The notes under the pieces: generated by a model | Told to the model about the DNA's origin: nothing | The model's database searches: none | What the model saw: only the letters and a program-made list of their open reading frames with translations | Part shown: one piece after another, positions 25,916-35,053 of the stretch | How positions within the stretch are numbered: position 1 is the stretch's first letter | How the letters are laid out: each line of letters opens with the position of its first letter | Assembly: GCA_017542145.1 (NCBI GenBank) | Contig: JAFXXQ010000001.1 | Location: forward strand, 1-64,000 | Reading direction: 5' to 3' | Origin: Bacteroidaceae bacterium | GTDB taxonomy: Bacteria > Bacteroidota > Bacteroidia > Bacteroidales > Bacteroidaceae | DNA length: 64,000 nucleotides | Translations under genes and position numbers: made by a program

Positions 25916-27175
25916 ATGGAACTTCGTCGTGTAGTAGTCACCGGAATGGGCGCTGTAACGCCTATCGGCAATGACGTGAAAACATACTGGGAAAACCTTC
26001 TTGCCGGCGTGAGCGGCGCTGCGCCCATCACCCACTTCGACACCAGCCTCTTCAAGACCACCTTTGCCTGCGAAGTGAAGGACTTCAACGCCGAGGCATA
26101 CTTCGACCGCAAGGAGTACCGCAAGGTTGACCCCTACGCCCATTTTGCCATAGCGGCAACAACAGAGGCTATGACGGACGCAGCCCTCGTCCTTGAACAA
26201 GAGAACCTCGACCGCATCGGCGCTGTTATCGGCGTCGGCATCGGCGGCACACGCACCTTCGAAGAACAACTCTACGACTACGGCAGCAATATGGAGCAGG
26301 GCCCTCATTTCTCGCCGTTCCTCGTCACCAAGATGGTGCCAAACATGTGCGCCGGACTGATTTCCATCCGCTTCGGCTTGCGCGGACCCAACTACACCAC
26401 GGCTGCAGCCTGCGCCTCCTCGACCTATGCCCTCGCCCAGGCGTTCGACCTCATCCGCTATGGTAAGGCCGACGTGATGGTGACGGGCGGTGCTGAATCG
26501 TGCATCAGCCCTGCGGGCATCGGCGGATTCTCGTCCATGCACGCCATCAGCACCCGCAACGACAACCCCGAGGGGGCCTCACGCCCCTTCAGCGCCAGCC
26601 GCGACGGATTTGTGCTGGGCGAAGGTGCCGGCATCCTCATCCTTGAAGAACTGGAGCACGCCAAGGCTCGCGGCGCCCGCATCTATGCAGAACTGGCTGG
26701 AACGGGCCTCGGTGCAGATGCCTACCACGTCACCGCTCCCCATCCCGAAGGCATGGGTGCTGCCAACGTCATGAGGGCTGCCCTCGCCGAAGCCAGCATG
26801 CAGCCCGAGGACATCGACTACATCAACACCCACGGCACATCGACCCCCATGGGCGACATCTCCGAAGTGAAGGCTATTCAGACAGTCTTCGGCGAACACG
26901 CCTACAAGCTCAATATTGATGCCACGAAATCTATGACGGGCCATCTGCTGGGTGCCGCCGGCGCCATCGAGGCCATAGCCACCGTACTGGCGGTGCAGAA
27001 CGACATCGTCCCGCCCACCATTAACCACGAGGAGGGCGATGATGACGAGAACATCGACTACCGCCTCAACTTCACTTTCGGACAGGCTCAGAAGCGCTCC
27101 GTCCGCGCCGCTCTCACCAACAATTTCGGCTTCGGCGGACAGAATGCCTGCGCGCTGTTCAAGAAATACGAATAA
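25916..27175 (+). CDS. fabF: Beta-ketoacyl-ACP synthase II FabF
   Basis: A 419-residue condensing enzyme that elongates acyl-ACP with malonyl-ACP in fatty acid synthesis. The Cys-His-His triad is complete: Cys166 (AAACASSTYA), His306 (INTHGTSTPMGD) and His343 (KSMTGHLLGAAG). A C-terminal NNFGFGGQNA block is also present. Length is normal. Follows acpP across an attenuator and is followed 18 bp later by rnc, an order also seen in other Bacteroidota. Confidence 0.97.
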   Translation: MELRRVVVTGMGAVTPIGNDVKTYWENLLAGVSGAAPITHFDTSLFKTTFACEVKDFNAEAYFDRKEYRKVDPYAHFAIAATTEAMTDAALVLEQENLDRIGAVIGVGIGGTRTFEEQLYDYGSNMEQGPHFSPFLVTKMVPNMCAGLISIRFGLRGPNYTTAAACASSTYALAQAFDLIRYGKADVMVTGGAESCISPAGIGGFSSMHAISTRNDNPEGASRPFSASRDGFVLGEGAGILILEELEHAKARGARIYAELAGTGLGADAYHVTAPHPEGMGAANVMRAALAEASMQPEDIDYINTHGTSTPMGDISEVKAIQTVFGEHAYKLNIDATKSMTGHLLGAAGAIEAIATVLAVQNDIVPPTINHEEGDDDENIDYRLNFTFGQAQKRSVRAALTNNFGFGGQNACALFKKYE

Positions 27176-27193
27176 GACCAGCACCGCTGCCGC

Positions 27194-28120
27194 ATGTCCC
27201 TGTCTGATAAGATACGTTTCCTTCGATGCCGTGAAAAATCTTTTTGCCGTGATTTACAGGACATCCTTGGCTTTATGCCACACGATTTATCCATCTATCA
27301 CGAGGCCCTTCGGCATGGTTCCATAAACTATCAGACAGGAGTTTACGCGGGCAAGAACAACGAGCGGCTGGAATATCTGGGCGATGCCATCCTTGGTGCG
27401 GTAACGTCGGACATCCTCTACCACAAATACCCGAAACGCAATGAGGGTTTCCTCACCAAAGCTCGTAGTATGATGGTGCGGCGCGAAACGCTGAATAAGA
27501 TTGCCCATGAAATCGGGCTTGAAAAACTTATTTGTGCAGCGCTGAATTACAACAAGAAATCCCACAACTGCTCCATTTCGGGTAACGCCTTTGAGGCCTT
27601 TGTCGGAGCTATCTATCTTGATAGGGGCTACAAATACAGCTACCGCTTCATCGAAAAGCGCGTCTTCAACGCAAAAAGTGCTCAATTCAATGTAGAAGAA
27701 CTTGCCACAAAAGAGGTTAACTACAAAAGTAGCATCATCGAGTGGTGCCAGAAATACCACTATCAGTACTCTTTTTTGTTTGATGGACAAGAGGATACCT
27801 CCGAAGGCTCATTATTCCATAGCTCACTCATTATCTGCGGTATTCTTGCAGGCCAAGGCAAGGGATATACCAAAAAAGAAAGCCATCAGCAGGCATCTCT
27901 TGAAGCGCTTAACAACATCCGCAATAATCAACAGCTGCGGGAAGAAATACGTTCAGCAGCCTACGAACAAGAAGAGCAAATAACCGTACTAGAGGAAGAT
28001 GCCGTTGAGCAAGAAGAAAACGAGGAAAAACCAGAAAGCGTAGAACAACCCCTCGTCTGTGAAGCAGAAACAAGTAATCTGGATAAAATACTAAATCATA
28101 AAGAAAGATCATGGCATTGA
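27194..28120 (+). CDS. rnc: Ribonuclease III
   Basis: A 308-residue double-strand-specific endoribonuclease for rRNA and mRNA processing. The RNase III signature is NNERLEYLGDAILGAVTSDI, with the metal-binding Glu and Asp; a second acidic site lies in GNAFEAFVGAIYLDRGY. The dsRNA-binding domain (about 175-250) contains KGYTKKESHQQASLEALNNI. A glutamate-rich C-terminal tail of about 55 residues (EQEEQITVLEEDAVEQEENE) is an extension beyond the usual 225-250 residues and is typical for Bacteroidota. Its last 10 bp overlap the next gene. Confidence 0.95.
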   Translation: MSLSDKIRFLRCREKSFCRDLQDILGFMPHDLSIYHEALRHGSINYQTGVYAGKNNERLEYLGDAILGAVTSDILYHKYPKRNEGFLTKARSMMVRRETLNKIAHEIGLEKLICAALNYNKKSHNCSISGNAFEAFVGAIYLDRGYKYSYRFIEKRVFNAKSAQFNVEELATKEVNYKSSIIEWCQKYHYQYSFLFDGQEDTSEGSLFHSSLIICGILAGQGKGYTKKESHQQASLEALNNIRNNQQLREEIRSAAYEQEEQITVLEEDAVEQEENEEKPESVEQPLVCEAETSNLDKILNHKERSWH

Positions 28121-28662
28121 TAAAATCTGTCAGGGGATTCACCCCCCAAATCGGAGAAGACTGCTACCTCGCAGAAAACGCCACTATAGTGGGTGATGTG
28201 ATTATGGGCAGCCAATGCAGCGTGTGGTTCAACGCTGTTGTCCGTGGTGACGTCAACTGGATTCACATCGGCGACAGGGTGAACATCCAGGACGGCTCCG
28301 TCCTCCATACCCTCTACCAGAAGTCAACCATCACGATAGGAAATGATGTTTCCATCGGACATAATGTGACCATCCATGGTGCCGACATCGAGGATTTTGC
28401 TCTCATCGGTATGGGCAGCACGCTGCTTGACGGCGTGGTGGTCGGCAAGGGAGCCATTGTAGCTGCCGGTGCTCTCGTACTGAAAGGCACGCAGATAGGC
28501 CCGGGCGAAATCTGGGGAGGCGTACCTGCCAAGTTCATCAAGAAAGTTGACCCTGAGCAGAACAAGGAACTGAATCTCAAAATCGCACACGGCTACCTGA
28601 TGTATGCCGGATGGTTTAAGGAAGAGGAAAACGGAAACGCCACAAGTACAGACGTTCGGTGA
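28111..28662 (+). CDS. Gamma-carbonic-anhydrase-like hexapeptide-repeat protein
   Basis: A 183-residue left-handed beta-helix protein of the YrdA/PaaY gamma-CA group. Hexapeptide repeats run through most of the length (NATIVGDVIMGSQCSVWFNA, IGDRVNIQDGSVLH, IGNDVSIGHNVTIHGADIED). Metal-binding histidines are present in SVLHTLYQK, IGHNVTIHGAD. A C-terminal helix packs along the prism. It is translationally coupled to rnc (overlap of 10 bp) and to the acyltransferase (overlap of 4 bp). Whether it is an active carbonic anhydrase is not decidable by eye. Confidence 0.9.
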   Translation: MALIKSVRGFTPQIGEDCYLAENATIVGDVIMGSQCSVWFNAVVRGDVNWIHIGDRVNIQDGSVLHTLYQKSTITIGNDVSIGHNVTIHGADIEDFALIGMGSTLLDGVVVGKGAIVAAGALVLKGTQIGPGEIWGGVPAKFIKKVDPEQNKELNLKIAHGYLMYAGWFKEEENGNATSTDVR

Positions 28663-29543
28663 ATCCTCTTACCTTTTTCCTGATGTCTTTGGCGCGGCTT
28701 CCGCTCCACGTCCTCTATGTATTCAGCGACGCGATAGAATTCCTGCTCTACCACGTTGTACGGTATCGCCGTAAGATTGTGCGGAGGAACCTGACGAGAG
28801 CCTACCCGACAAAGACGAAGAAGGAAATAAAGGAGACAGAACGGAAATTCTACCATTTCCTCTGCGACTATCTCGTTGAGACCATTCATTTTCTGCGCAT
28901 TAGCGAGGAGGAGGTAAAGAAACGTTTTCGCTTCACCAACATGGAGTTGATAGACAGACTTAGTGCCGACGGAAAGCCCATCTTCGTCTTTTTGGGGCAC
29001 TATGGCAATTGGGAGTATTTTGCCTCCTTTCCCCTTTGGGCGCCTGGGCGCATTACCACTTCCCATGTCTATCATGCCCTCTCCAACAAGGCTATGGACA
29101 AACTGATGATCCGTCTTAGGAACCGTTTTTCCTCTATCGGCATGCCACAGAACGAGACCTACCACACCCTACTCCACCTGATAGGTGAAGGACATCAACC
29201 CCTTATCGCCCTGATTGCAGACCAGCGCCCCCTGAAGAAGCACCACGATGTTTGGATAGACTTCCTGCGCCAACCTACTGCACTCATTACCGGTGGTGAA
29301 CGCATAGGTGTACGCTTGGGAGCACATTTCATTTATGGGGAAGTGAAGGTGGTACGAAGAGGCTATTACGAAGTCACCTTTAAGGAGATTTTCCCCGATG
29401 AAAACGAGGATTTTTCACTTTCGAAGCAGTATATGCAACAACTCGAGCAAACCATTGACAACGCTCCGCAATACTACCTTTGGTCCCATAACCGATGGAA
29501 ATATCGCCCAGATGCTGAGGGCAAGCCAGAATTGAATTCTTAA
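28659..29543 (+). CDS. Lipid A late acyltransferase (LpxL/HtrB family)
   Basis: A 294-residue membrane-anchored acyltransferase adding a secondary acyl chain to lipid A. The family HX4E motif is GHYGNWEYF with His114 and Glu119. An N-terminal hydrophobic anchor (FFLMSLARLPLHVLYVFSDA) is followed by the basic VVRYRRKIVRRNL block. The GTG start at 28659 overlaps the preceding stop (GTGA) and keeps the full anchor; ATG 28683 would shorten it. C-terminal QYYLWSHNRWKYRP is typical. Followed 15 bp later by an MsbA-like exporter, a functional pair in lipid A maturation and transport. Confidence 0.9.
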   Translation: MNPLTFFLMSLARLPLHVLYVFSDAIEFLLYHVVRYRRKIVRRNLTRAYPTKTKKEIKETERKFYHFLCDYLVETIHFLRISEEEVKKRFRFTNMELIDRLSADGKPIFVFLGHYGNWEYFASFPLWAPGRITTSHVYHALSNKAMDKLMIRLRNRFSSIGMPQNETYHTLLHLIGEGHQPLIALIADQRPLKKHHDVWIDFLRQPTALITGGERIGVRLGAHFIYGEVKVVRRGYYEVTFKEIFPDENEDFSLSKQYMQQLEQTIDNAPQYYLWSHNRWKYRPDAEGKPELNS

Positions 29544-29558
29544 CCACCCGACAATCCC

Positions 29559-31391
29559 ATGCTCAAGCAATTCATACAACTCATAAAGCGTTTCCTGCCC
29601 CCTTACAAGGGTTATCTTGTCTGGAATCTCATCCTCAACATTCTGGCCCAGGTGCTGAACGTCTTCTCATTTGCCCTCATCATCCCCATCCTGCAGACGC
29701 TTTTCAAGGTGAGCCAGGAAACGTATACCTTCATCCCCTGGGGCAGCGTGAACATTATCGACGCCGCCAAGAACAATTTCTATTGGTACATGAATGAGCT
29801 CATTGCCGACAAGGGCGCGCTGTGGGTGCTCATCATGTCGGGCGTGATGCTCATTGTGCTTACAGCCCTGAAGACAGCCTGCTACTTCGGCTCGGCAGCC
29901 ACGCTCATCCCCCTTCGTACAGGTATTGTTAGGGATATGCGCACAATGGTTTATAACAAAGTGCTCCACCTCCCGCTCAGTTTCTTTAGCGAAGAGCGTA
30001 AGGGCGACATCATCAGTCGCATGAGCAGCGACATATCCACTCTGGAGAATTGTCTCTCCAACTCGCTCGACATGCTCATCAAAAATCCCATTGCCATCAT
30101 CGTCACCCTCACCACGCTCTTCTGCATCGACTGGAAACTGACGCTTTTCGTGTTGGCCGTTAGTCCGCTCATTGCCTGGGTGATGGGGCTTATAAGCCGT
30201 AAACTAAGAAGGAAGTCGAAGGAGACGCAAACGCTGTGGGGAGCCCTGCTTGCCCAGCTCGACGAGACGCTGGGAGGGTTGCGCATCGTCAAGGCTTTCC
30301 TGGCTGAGGATAAGATGCAGCGGCGGTTCAACGATGTCAATGACAACTACCGCAACTCGATGGTCCGCATGTCTGTGCGTCAGGCCAGCGCCCACCCCGT
30401 CAGCGAGTTCATGGGCACAGCCATCATTGTCATCGTCCTCTGGGGGGGCGGACTCATTATTCTGGGCAACCGTTCCTCCATGGACGCCAGCCTTTTCATC
30501 TACTATCTGGTGATGCTCTACAACATCATCAACCCCATCAAGGACCTCTCCAAGGCTTATTACAATATCCCCATCGGAATGGGTTGCTGGGAGCGCGTGG
30601 ATAAGATTTTGAGTGCTGTCAATCCTATTCAAGAAATAGCTTCTCCCCACAGCCTCAAAGCTTTTGAAAAGGAAATCCTCTTCCGCCATGTGGGCTTCAG
30701 TTACACCGATGGACACCCTGTACTGCGGGACATCAACCTTACCGTACCCAAGGGAAAAACCATCGCGCTGGTGGGCCAAAGCGGCTCCGGTAAATCGACG
30801 CTTGTCGACCTTGTGCCCCGTTTCCACGATGTGCAAGAAGGAGAAATTCTAATTGATGGCACCAATGTCAAGGAAGTGCGCGTGAAGGGTCTCCGGGCGC
30901 TGATAGGAAATGTCAATCAGGAAGCCATCCTCTTCAACGACACCTTCTTCAACAATATTGCCTTTGGCGTTGAGGGTGCCACAATGGAGCAGGTCGTGGA
31001 GGCTGCCCGAATCGCCAACGCCCACGACTTCATCATGGAAACACCTGAAGGCTACGACACTTACATCGGCGACCGAGGATGTCTGCTCTCGGGAGGCCAG
31101 CGCCAGCGCATCAGCATCGCCCGCGCCATCCTGAAGAATCCCCCCATCCTCATCCTCGACGAGGCCACCTCAGCCCTCGACACGGAGAGTGAACGGCTGG
31201 TGCAGGAGGCTTTGGAGCGTCTGATGAAGAGCCGTACAACGATTGCCATTGCACACAGGCTGAGCACCATACGGAGTGCCGATGAGATATGCGTCATGCA
31301 GGATGGACAGATTGTGGAACGTGGCACACACGAGGAACTTATTGCTCTCGGAGGCTACTACAAGCGCCTCAACGACATGCAGAGCCTTTGA
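29559..31391 (+). CDS. ABC exporter, MsbA-like (fused permease and ATPase)
   Basis: A 610-residue half-transporter. An ABC_membrane domain with six helices covers about 1-320, including the coupling-helix region LPLSFFSEERKGDIISRMSS. The ATPase has Walker A GQSGSGKST (about 406-414), signature LSGGQRQRISIARAI, Walker B PPILILDEATSALD and the H-loop AIAHRLSTI. The family exports lipids or drugs as homodimers. Position directly after a lipid A acyltransferase and before a PAP2 phosphatase suggests lipid A-core flipping, as for MsbA; substrate is inferred. Confidence 0.92.
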   Translation: MLKQFIQLIKRFLPPYKGYLVWNLILNILAQVLNVFSFALIIPILQTLFKVSQETYTFIPWGSVNIIDAAKNNFYWYMNELIADKGALWVLIMSGVMLIVLTALKTACYFGSAATLIPLRTGIVRDMRTMVYNKVLHLPLSFFSEERKGDIISRMSSDISTLENCLSNSLDMLIKNPIAIIVTLTTLFCIDWKLTLFVLAVSPLIAWVMGLISRKLRRKSKETQTLWGALLAQLDETLGGLRIVKAFLAEDKMQRRFNDVNDNYRNSMVRMSVRQASAHPVSEFMGTAIIVIVLWGGGLIILGNRSSMDASLFIYYLVMLYNIINPIKDLSKAYYNIPIGMGCWERVDKILSAVNPIQEIASPHSLKAFEKEILFRHVGFSYTDGHPVLRDINLTVPKGKTIALVGQSGSGKSTLVDLVPRFHDVQEGEILIDGTNVKEVRVKGLRALIGNVNQEAILFNDTFFNNIAFGVEGATMEQVVEAARIANAHDFIMETPEGYDTYIGDRGCLLSGGQRQRISIARAILKNPPILILDEATSALDTESERLVQEALERLMKSRTTIAIAHRLSTIRSADEICVMQDGQIVERGTHEELIALGGYYKRLNDMQSL

Positions 31392-31525
31392 GAAATGAAG
31401 AATGAAAAATGAAAAATAGAATGTCCTGTCTGCTGCGTATGGCCGGGGTGCTGCCTCCTTTGGCAACCTCTCTTTGCAGGGCTGTTTGTTTTTCATTGGT
31501 CGTTCTTCATTCTTCATTCTTTGCC
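31391..31525. repeat. MITE-like element with ATGAAAAATGAA ends, overlapping a gene start
   Basis: Left end AATGAAGAATGAAAAATGAA (about 31394-31413), right end TTCATTCTTCATTC (about 31507-31520), roughly 125 bp overall. The internal ATGTCC and TTGCAGGGCTGT match elements at 45577-45690 and 37905-38061. The right half is translated as part of the signal peptide of the PAP2 gene. Confidence 0.6.
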
Positions 31526-32290
31526 GTTGCGCAGACCGCAACGGTTGACACCCTTGCTCTGCCTACTATTCCTGCAGAAAACCGTTTCGAAGCCCAGGGA
31601 CTCCTCCTCCCTGTGACGCTGGTGGCAGCGGGGACTGCCGGGCTGTTCGAGCCTGTAAAAAGTTGGAAGTACAACCTTCAGGATGCCGTGCACAGCCTTG
31701 GCGGACAAGACCGGTATCCTTTTGAAGACTATGTGCAGTATGTGCCCGCTGCCGCAGCCCTGTCGCTCGGCTGGCTGGGTGTGGAGGCTCGTCATGGCAC
31801 CTTCGACCGTCTGATGCTCTCGGGGACGTCGTACGTCGTGACTGCCTCGCTCACGTGGGCCCTGCTGAAGCGTAATGTTGTCTCCATCCGTCCGGGCATA
31901 CACTATACCTACGTGGCTGCAGGGAACGCCGATGCCATCAGTCCCGCAACCCATCCGAAATACTTCAACTCCTTCCCCTCGGGCCATTCGGCGACGGCGT
32001 TCATGGGTGCCGAGCTGGTGCGGCTCGAGTATGGCAGAGAGCACCCCTGGCTGGCTGTCGGAGCCTACGCCGTGGCTGCGGGCGTGGGCATCATGCGCAT
32101 CTATCACGACTACCATTGGGCTACCGACGTGCTGGCTGGCGCAGGCATGGGCATTCTTGGGGCGCGCATCGGCTGGTGGCTGCTCCCCTACGAGCAACGC
32201 CTCTGTGACACCCTGTTCAAAAGGCAGATAGCCATCCGCCCGCAGACGAACGGTTATCAGAACGAACTGGCCCTTACGCTCACCTTCTAA
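31409..32290 (+). CDS. PAP2 family phosphatase, exported
   Basis: A 293-residue phosphatidic-acid-phosphatase-type enzyme. The three motifs are present: KRNVVSIRP (KX6RP), FPSGHSATAF (PSGH) and RIYHDYHWATDV (SRX5HX3D variant). It lacks strong inner helices and has a signal-like N-terminus ending FAVAQ, so it probably acts in the periplasm or outer membrane on lipid A, undecaprenyl or phospholipid phosphates. The signal sequence (VCFSLVVLHSSFFAVAQ) is encoded by the end of a repeated element. It starts 17 bp after the MsbA-like gene and probably belongs to that operon. Confidence 0.85.
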   Translation: MKNRMSCLLRMAGVLPPLATSLCRAVCFSLVVLHSSFFAVAQTATVDTLALPTIPAENRFEAQGLLLPVTLVAAGTAGLFEPVKSWKYNLQDAVHSLGGQDRYPFEDYVQYVPAAAALSLGWLGVEARHGTFDRLMLSGTSYVVTASLTWALLKRNVVSIRPGIHYTYVAAGNADAISPATHPKYFNSFPSGHSATAFMGAELVRLEYGREHPWLAVGAYAVAAGVGIMRIYHDYHWATDVLAGAGMGILGARIGWWLLPYEQRLCDTLFKRQIAIRPQTNGYQNELALTLTF

Positions 32291-32636
32291 TTCATTCCGC
32301 TATTCGGGTATCACGTTTATTGCGCGTTACTGTGTTACCTGATACCAGGTAGCGGAGGTATAATAGGAGTAATTAATTTAGATCCACCTGAACCGCTTTG
32401 GACTTTGTCGTTTTTGCCCATTTCATCGGGGAAAATTCCAAGCCGTCTGAAAATGCAGCATTTTGCAGCGTGTTTTTCTTGACAAAAGACGAAAAAACAG
32501 CTTAACTTTATAGTGAAAAAATGAACAGGAATAAAAAAATAGTCAGAAAAAAGTAAAAAAATTCATTTTTCCATGCAGTATTTCCAGTAACCTTGCGTTT
32601 ATAGAAATAGAATTATTAACCAAAAGCTATATCGCT
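32291..32636. other. 346-bp gap before a small lipoprotein gene
   Basis: Contains a short inverted repeat TACCTG / CAGGTA near 32356-32371. Nothing else was seen apart from AT-rich sequence and a promoter near the end (32588). Confidence 0.5.
32588..32595 (+). promoter_or_regulatory. Probable promoter of the 32637 lipoprotein gene
   Basis: TAACCTTG, one base from TAnnTTTG, about 42 bp before the start codon. Confidence 0.45.
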
Positions 32637-33029
32637 ATGAAAAGAACAGCTTTTTTATTCTTGATGGCAATCACAGTCATCTGTTTCACGACAATGTCGT
32701 GCAGTAACGACAACGACGAAGTTCCTTTTCTTATGAAACAGTCGACGACATCCCTGATGGCAAAGAAGGACATGCCCAACTGGCTGGCAGAGAAAGTTTC
32801 CGACTTGGAAAAGGACGCTCCTCCTTTGGCGCTCTATAAGGTGTATCAATGCAAGTGGAAGTCACAGACCATCTATCACATCTATTACAATTTCGCTTCA
32901 TGTGCGATGTGTAACACCTTTTATGCTGACGGCACTAAAATAGACTGGGAGAAGAAGGCCGACCCAGATGATTTCAGCAAAAGCAGCACCGACTGGAAAT
33001 GCATCTACGTCATCGAAGGGTCTCATTAA
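32637..33029 (+). CDS. Small lipoprotein of unknown function
   Basis: A 130-residue protein with a lipoprotein signal (MKRTAFLFLMAITVICFTTM, then SCSN; lipobox TMSC, Cys about 22). The mature part contains a CX2C pair in NFASCAMCNTF and many aromatic and lysine residues, ending WKCIYVIEGSH. No family was recognised. The paired cysteines could bind metal or form a disulfide. Own promoter, no operon partner; the next gene starts 168 bp later with its own promoter. Confidence 0.7.
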   Translation: MKRTAFLFLMAITVICFTTMSCSNDNDEVPFLMKQSTTSLMAKKDMPNWLAEKVSDLEKDAPPLALYKVYQCKWKSQTIYHIYYNFASCAMCNTFYADGTKIDWEKKADPDDFSKSSTDWKCIYVIEGSH

Positions 33030-33151
33030 TTAACAGAATTAATAGGAAAATTTTCTCTTAAATATCTTACAAAAACCTCTCACTTGCCCTTCTGATGTAA
33101 AATGTAAGGATTTTGTAAGGTTTTTTTCATGGTTATTTCTATTGTATGCGC

Positions 33152-33159
33152 TACTTTTG
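33152..33159 (+). promoter_or_regulatory. Promoter of the 33198 gene
   Basis: TACTTTTG, 38 bp before the start codon. The AT-rich region before it includes TGTAAGG repeats (about 33105-33123). Confidence 0.7.
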
Positions 33160-33197
33160 TCCACGAATAGTATAACTAAAATACTATATTTATTATT

Positions 33198-34631
33198 TTG
33201 AAAAGAATACAAAATACTAAAATGATTCTATCATATCTCTTGCTATGTGGGGTGTTAGACTGTTACGCTACCAATGCTCATTTGGAAATAACGGCACAGG
33301 CAGATGCTTTTGTACGTGAAAAGGTTGCTCTTCATATAGACAGCATTACTTACTCTGGAAGAGAGGCCATTTGGTATTCTGCCCATGTCTTTTCTACAGA
33401 CAGTTTGCGTGCGAGCCGCGTGCTTTATGTTGAACTGCTCTCATCAGAAGGAGTTCTCTTGCAACAGCAGAAACTCCAAATCACAGACAGTCAATGCCGT
33501 GGTTCATTCGTGCTCACCAAGAAAATCTCCTTGGCCCGGCGAGACGTCAACTTGCTTTATCCCAAAGGTTCCTATCAACTCCGTGCCTATACCGCGCAAA
33601 TGCTTAAAGGGAATAACGAAGGGAATGAAATGGACGGACTGGTACTTGACGGATGGGTGGTTGATAGGAGAGACCATCCGTTGGAGGGCGTGACCGTAAC
33701 GGCCGTTATTGATGCCGAAGCAGGTTCTGATAGAAAAGAAGTCAAAGTGAAAACTGACCGTCGGGGGTATTGGTGCTTTCCTATGGAGGATTTCTTTGGC
33801 ACCCGTCAGGTCAGCCTTTCGTTGGACTGGAAGAGAAGACATGGCAGGCACATTGTCGTGCGTCAATCTCCCAGCCACGACCTGGCTTCACAGCTGGCGG
33901 CGTATGGTGCACATCGCAAAGGTGGCCCTGTTAGCGATGGGGCTATTCAATATTTTGATATGCTGGATGAGGAGGATGCACGCTTAAATCTTGGATTGAA
34001 ATCGGTCAGCGTGGCAGGCTTTTTGGCCGACAAGGCGCTTAAAACCAGCGTAAAGCACGCCGATGTATCGTATTCCCCCAACCAACCTCCCACCACGACC
34101 CAGTTTTACCCCGAAGAAGATTACGGCGTTATTAACACCCAACGTTTAGACCAGGCAGATGCCCGAAGATTCAGGAATCCAACCCCAGCGATTGTGACGC
34201 AAGGAACCTATGTGAACGGACATCTCGCACGCTGGAACATCAATGTCCCTAAAGACTTTCCTGCCAAAATCTACGACAAGGCAATTACCTACACGTACGC
34301 GCGAGACATTAACATCAAGTATGTAAAGTCTGTACTTCTTATCGACTATGAACCAGCTACACATCCCTATGTTGCAGTTTCGGTAGTACTGCGGGGAGCA
34401 AGAGAGATAGTAAACAACACCCCAGACCACAGAACCGTCCGCTTTGCCGGATACAGCACCCTCGTGGAGCCTTATGCTTCTGCCCATCCCGACAACCCTG
34501 AGACGGATGACAAGGTTAGCCGTCGCGCTATTTATTGGGATTCCGAGAACACTATGGACAAAGCTGGCTTCGCTACACAGTCATTTTACATCAGCGACGA
34601 ATCCGATTCTCTACCAGTACCGAGGGAATGA
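33198..34631 (+). CDS. MG2-like / carboxypeptidase-regulatory-domain surface protein
   Basis: A 477-residue protein. The TTG start at 33198 gives a basic n-region (MKRIQNTK) before the hydrophobic stretch MILSYLLLCGVLDCYA. ATG 33222 would leave no positive charge, so TTG is preferred. Residues about 40-140 resemble an MG2 macroglobulin domain (EKVALHIDSITYSGREAIWY, SRVLYVELLSSEG, GSYQLRAYTAQ). A CarboxypepD-type beta sandwich follows (LDGWVVDRRDHPLEGVTVTA, RRGYWCFPM). These two usually precede a TonB plug domain in larger Bacteroidales proteins. Here the protein ends early, so it is a short version or a truncation. A terminator follows. Confidence 0.65.
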   Translation: MKRIQNTKMILSYLLLCGVLDCYATNAHLEITAQADAFVREKVALHIDSITYSGREAIWYSAHVFSTDSLRASRVLYVELLSSEGVLLQQQKLQITDSQCRGSFVLTKKISLARRDVNLLYPKGSYQLRAYTAQMLKGNNEGNEMDGLVLDGWVVDRRDHPLEGVTVTAVIDAEAGSDRKEVKVKTDRRGYWCFPMEDFFGTRQVSLSLDWKRRHGRHIVVRQSPSHDLASQLAAYGAHRKGGPVSDGAIQYFDMLDEEDARLNLGLKSVSVAGFLADKALKTSVKHADVSYSPNQPPTTTQFYPEEDYGVINTQRLDQADARRFRNPTPAIVTQGTYVNGHLARWNINVPKDFPAKIYDKAITYTYARDINIKYVKSVLLIDYEPATHPYVAVSVVLRGAREIVNNTPDHRTVRFAGYSTLVEPYASAHPDNPETDDKVSRRAIYWDSENTMDKAGFATQSFYISDESDSLPVPRE

Positions 34632-34694
34632 CTCCCGACGGCATCCCCATTATTAACCAATAACTCCCCCTTTCATAAGCATACTATTTTCTTT

Positions 34695-34721
34695 GAGACG
34701 CGGCATGCCGCGCCTCTTTTT
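34695..34721 (+). terminator. Terminator after the 33198 gene
   Basis: GAG-A-CGCGGC-AT-GCCGCG-C-CTC followed by TTTTT: a strong GC-rich hairpin with one internal mismatch and a U-run. Confidence 0.85.
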
Positions 34722-34879
34722 GATAAAAGCCCTGTAGGAGAGCCAGTTCACGTGGCCATCAGTCTCAAGTCTCAAATCTCAGTTAAAAGCAAAGGTCCTA
34801 TTCCACTCTCAGACACAGCCGTATTGCAAATCCACCCGAATAGGGAATAAGGATGTGTAAGAGAGCGTGTTGTGTGCCG

Positions 34880-35053
34880 GGCGTTTCAGTTGTTTCAGTT
34901 TCAGTTAGGTTTTTTGAAGGTATGTTTTTCTCAAATCCCCCTTATAATACTATATAATTATTTAATAATAAATATATTATAAAATAAAATAAGGCAGGGA
35001 AGAGAGAGTGATACCCTTTAAAAAATAACTGAAACAACTGAAACTGAAACGCC
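34880..35053. repeat. Inverted-arm element 1 (GTTTCAG arms, AT-rich core)
   Basis: Left arm 34880-34907 has three TTTCAG words after GGCG. Right arm 35026-35053 has the complementary CTGAAA words before CGCC. The arms enclose about 118 bp with a central run of mixed A and T (about 34945-34990). Confidence 0.85.

Noticed and set aside
32291..32480. Readthrough extension of the PAP2 frame (contains IPGSGGIIGVINLDPPEP)
   Set aside because: It looks protein-like for about 20 residues but follows a clean stop and has no start codon; it could be a remnant, but the evidence is too thin.
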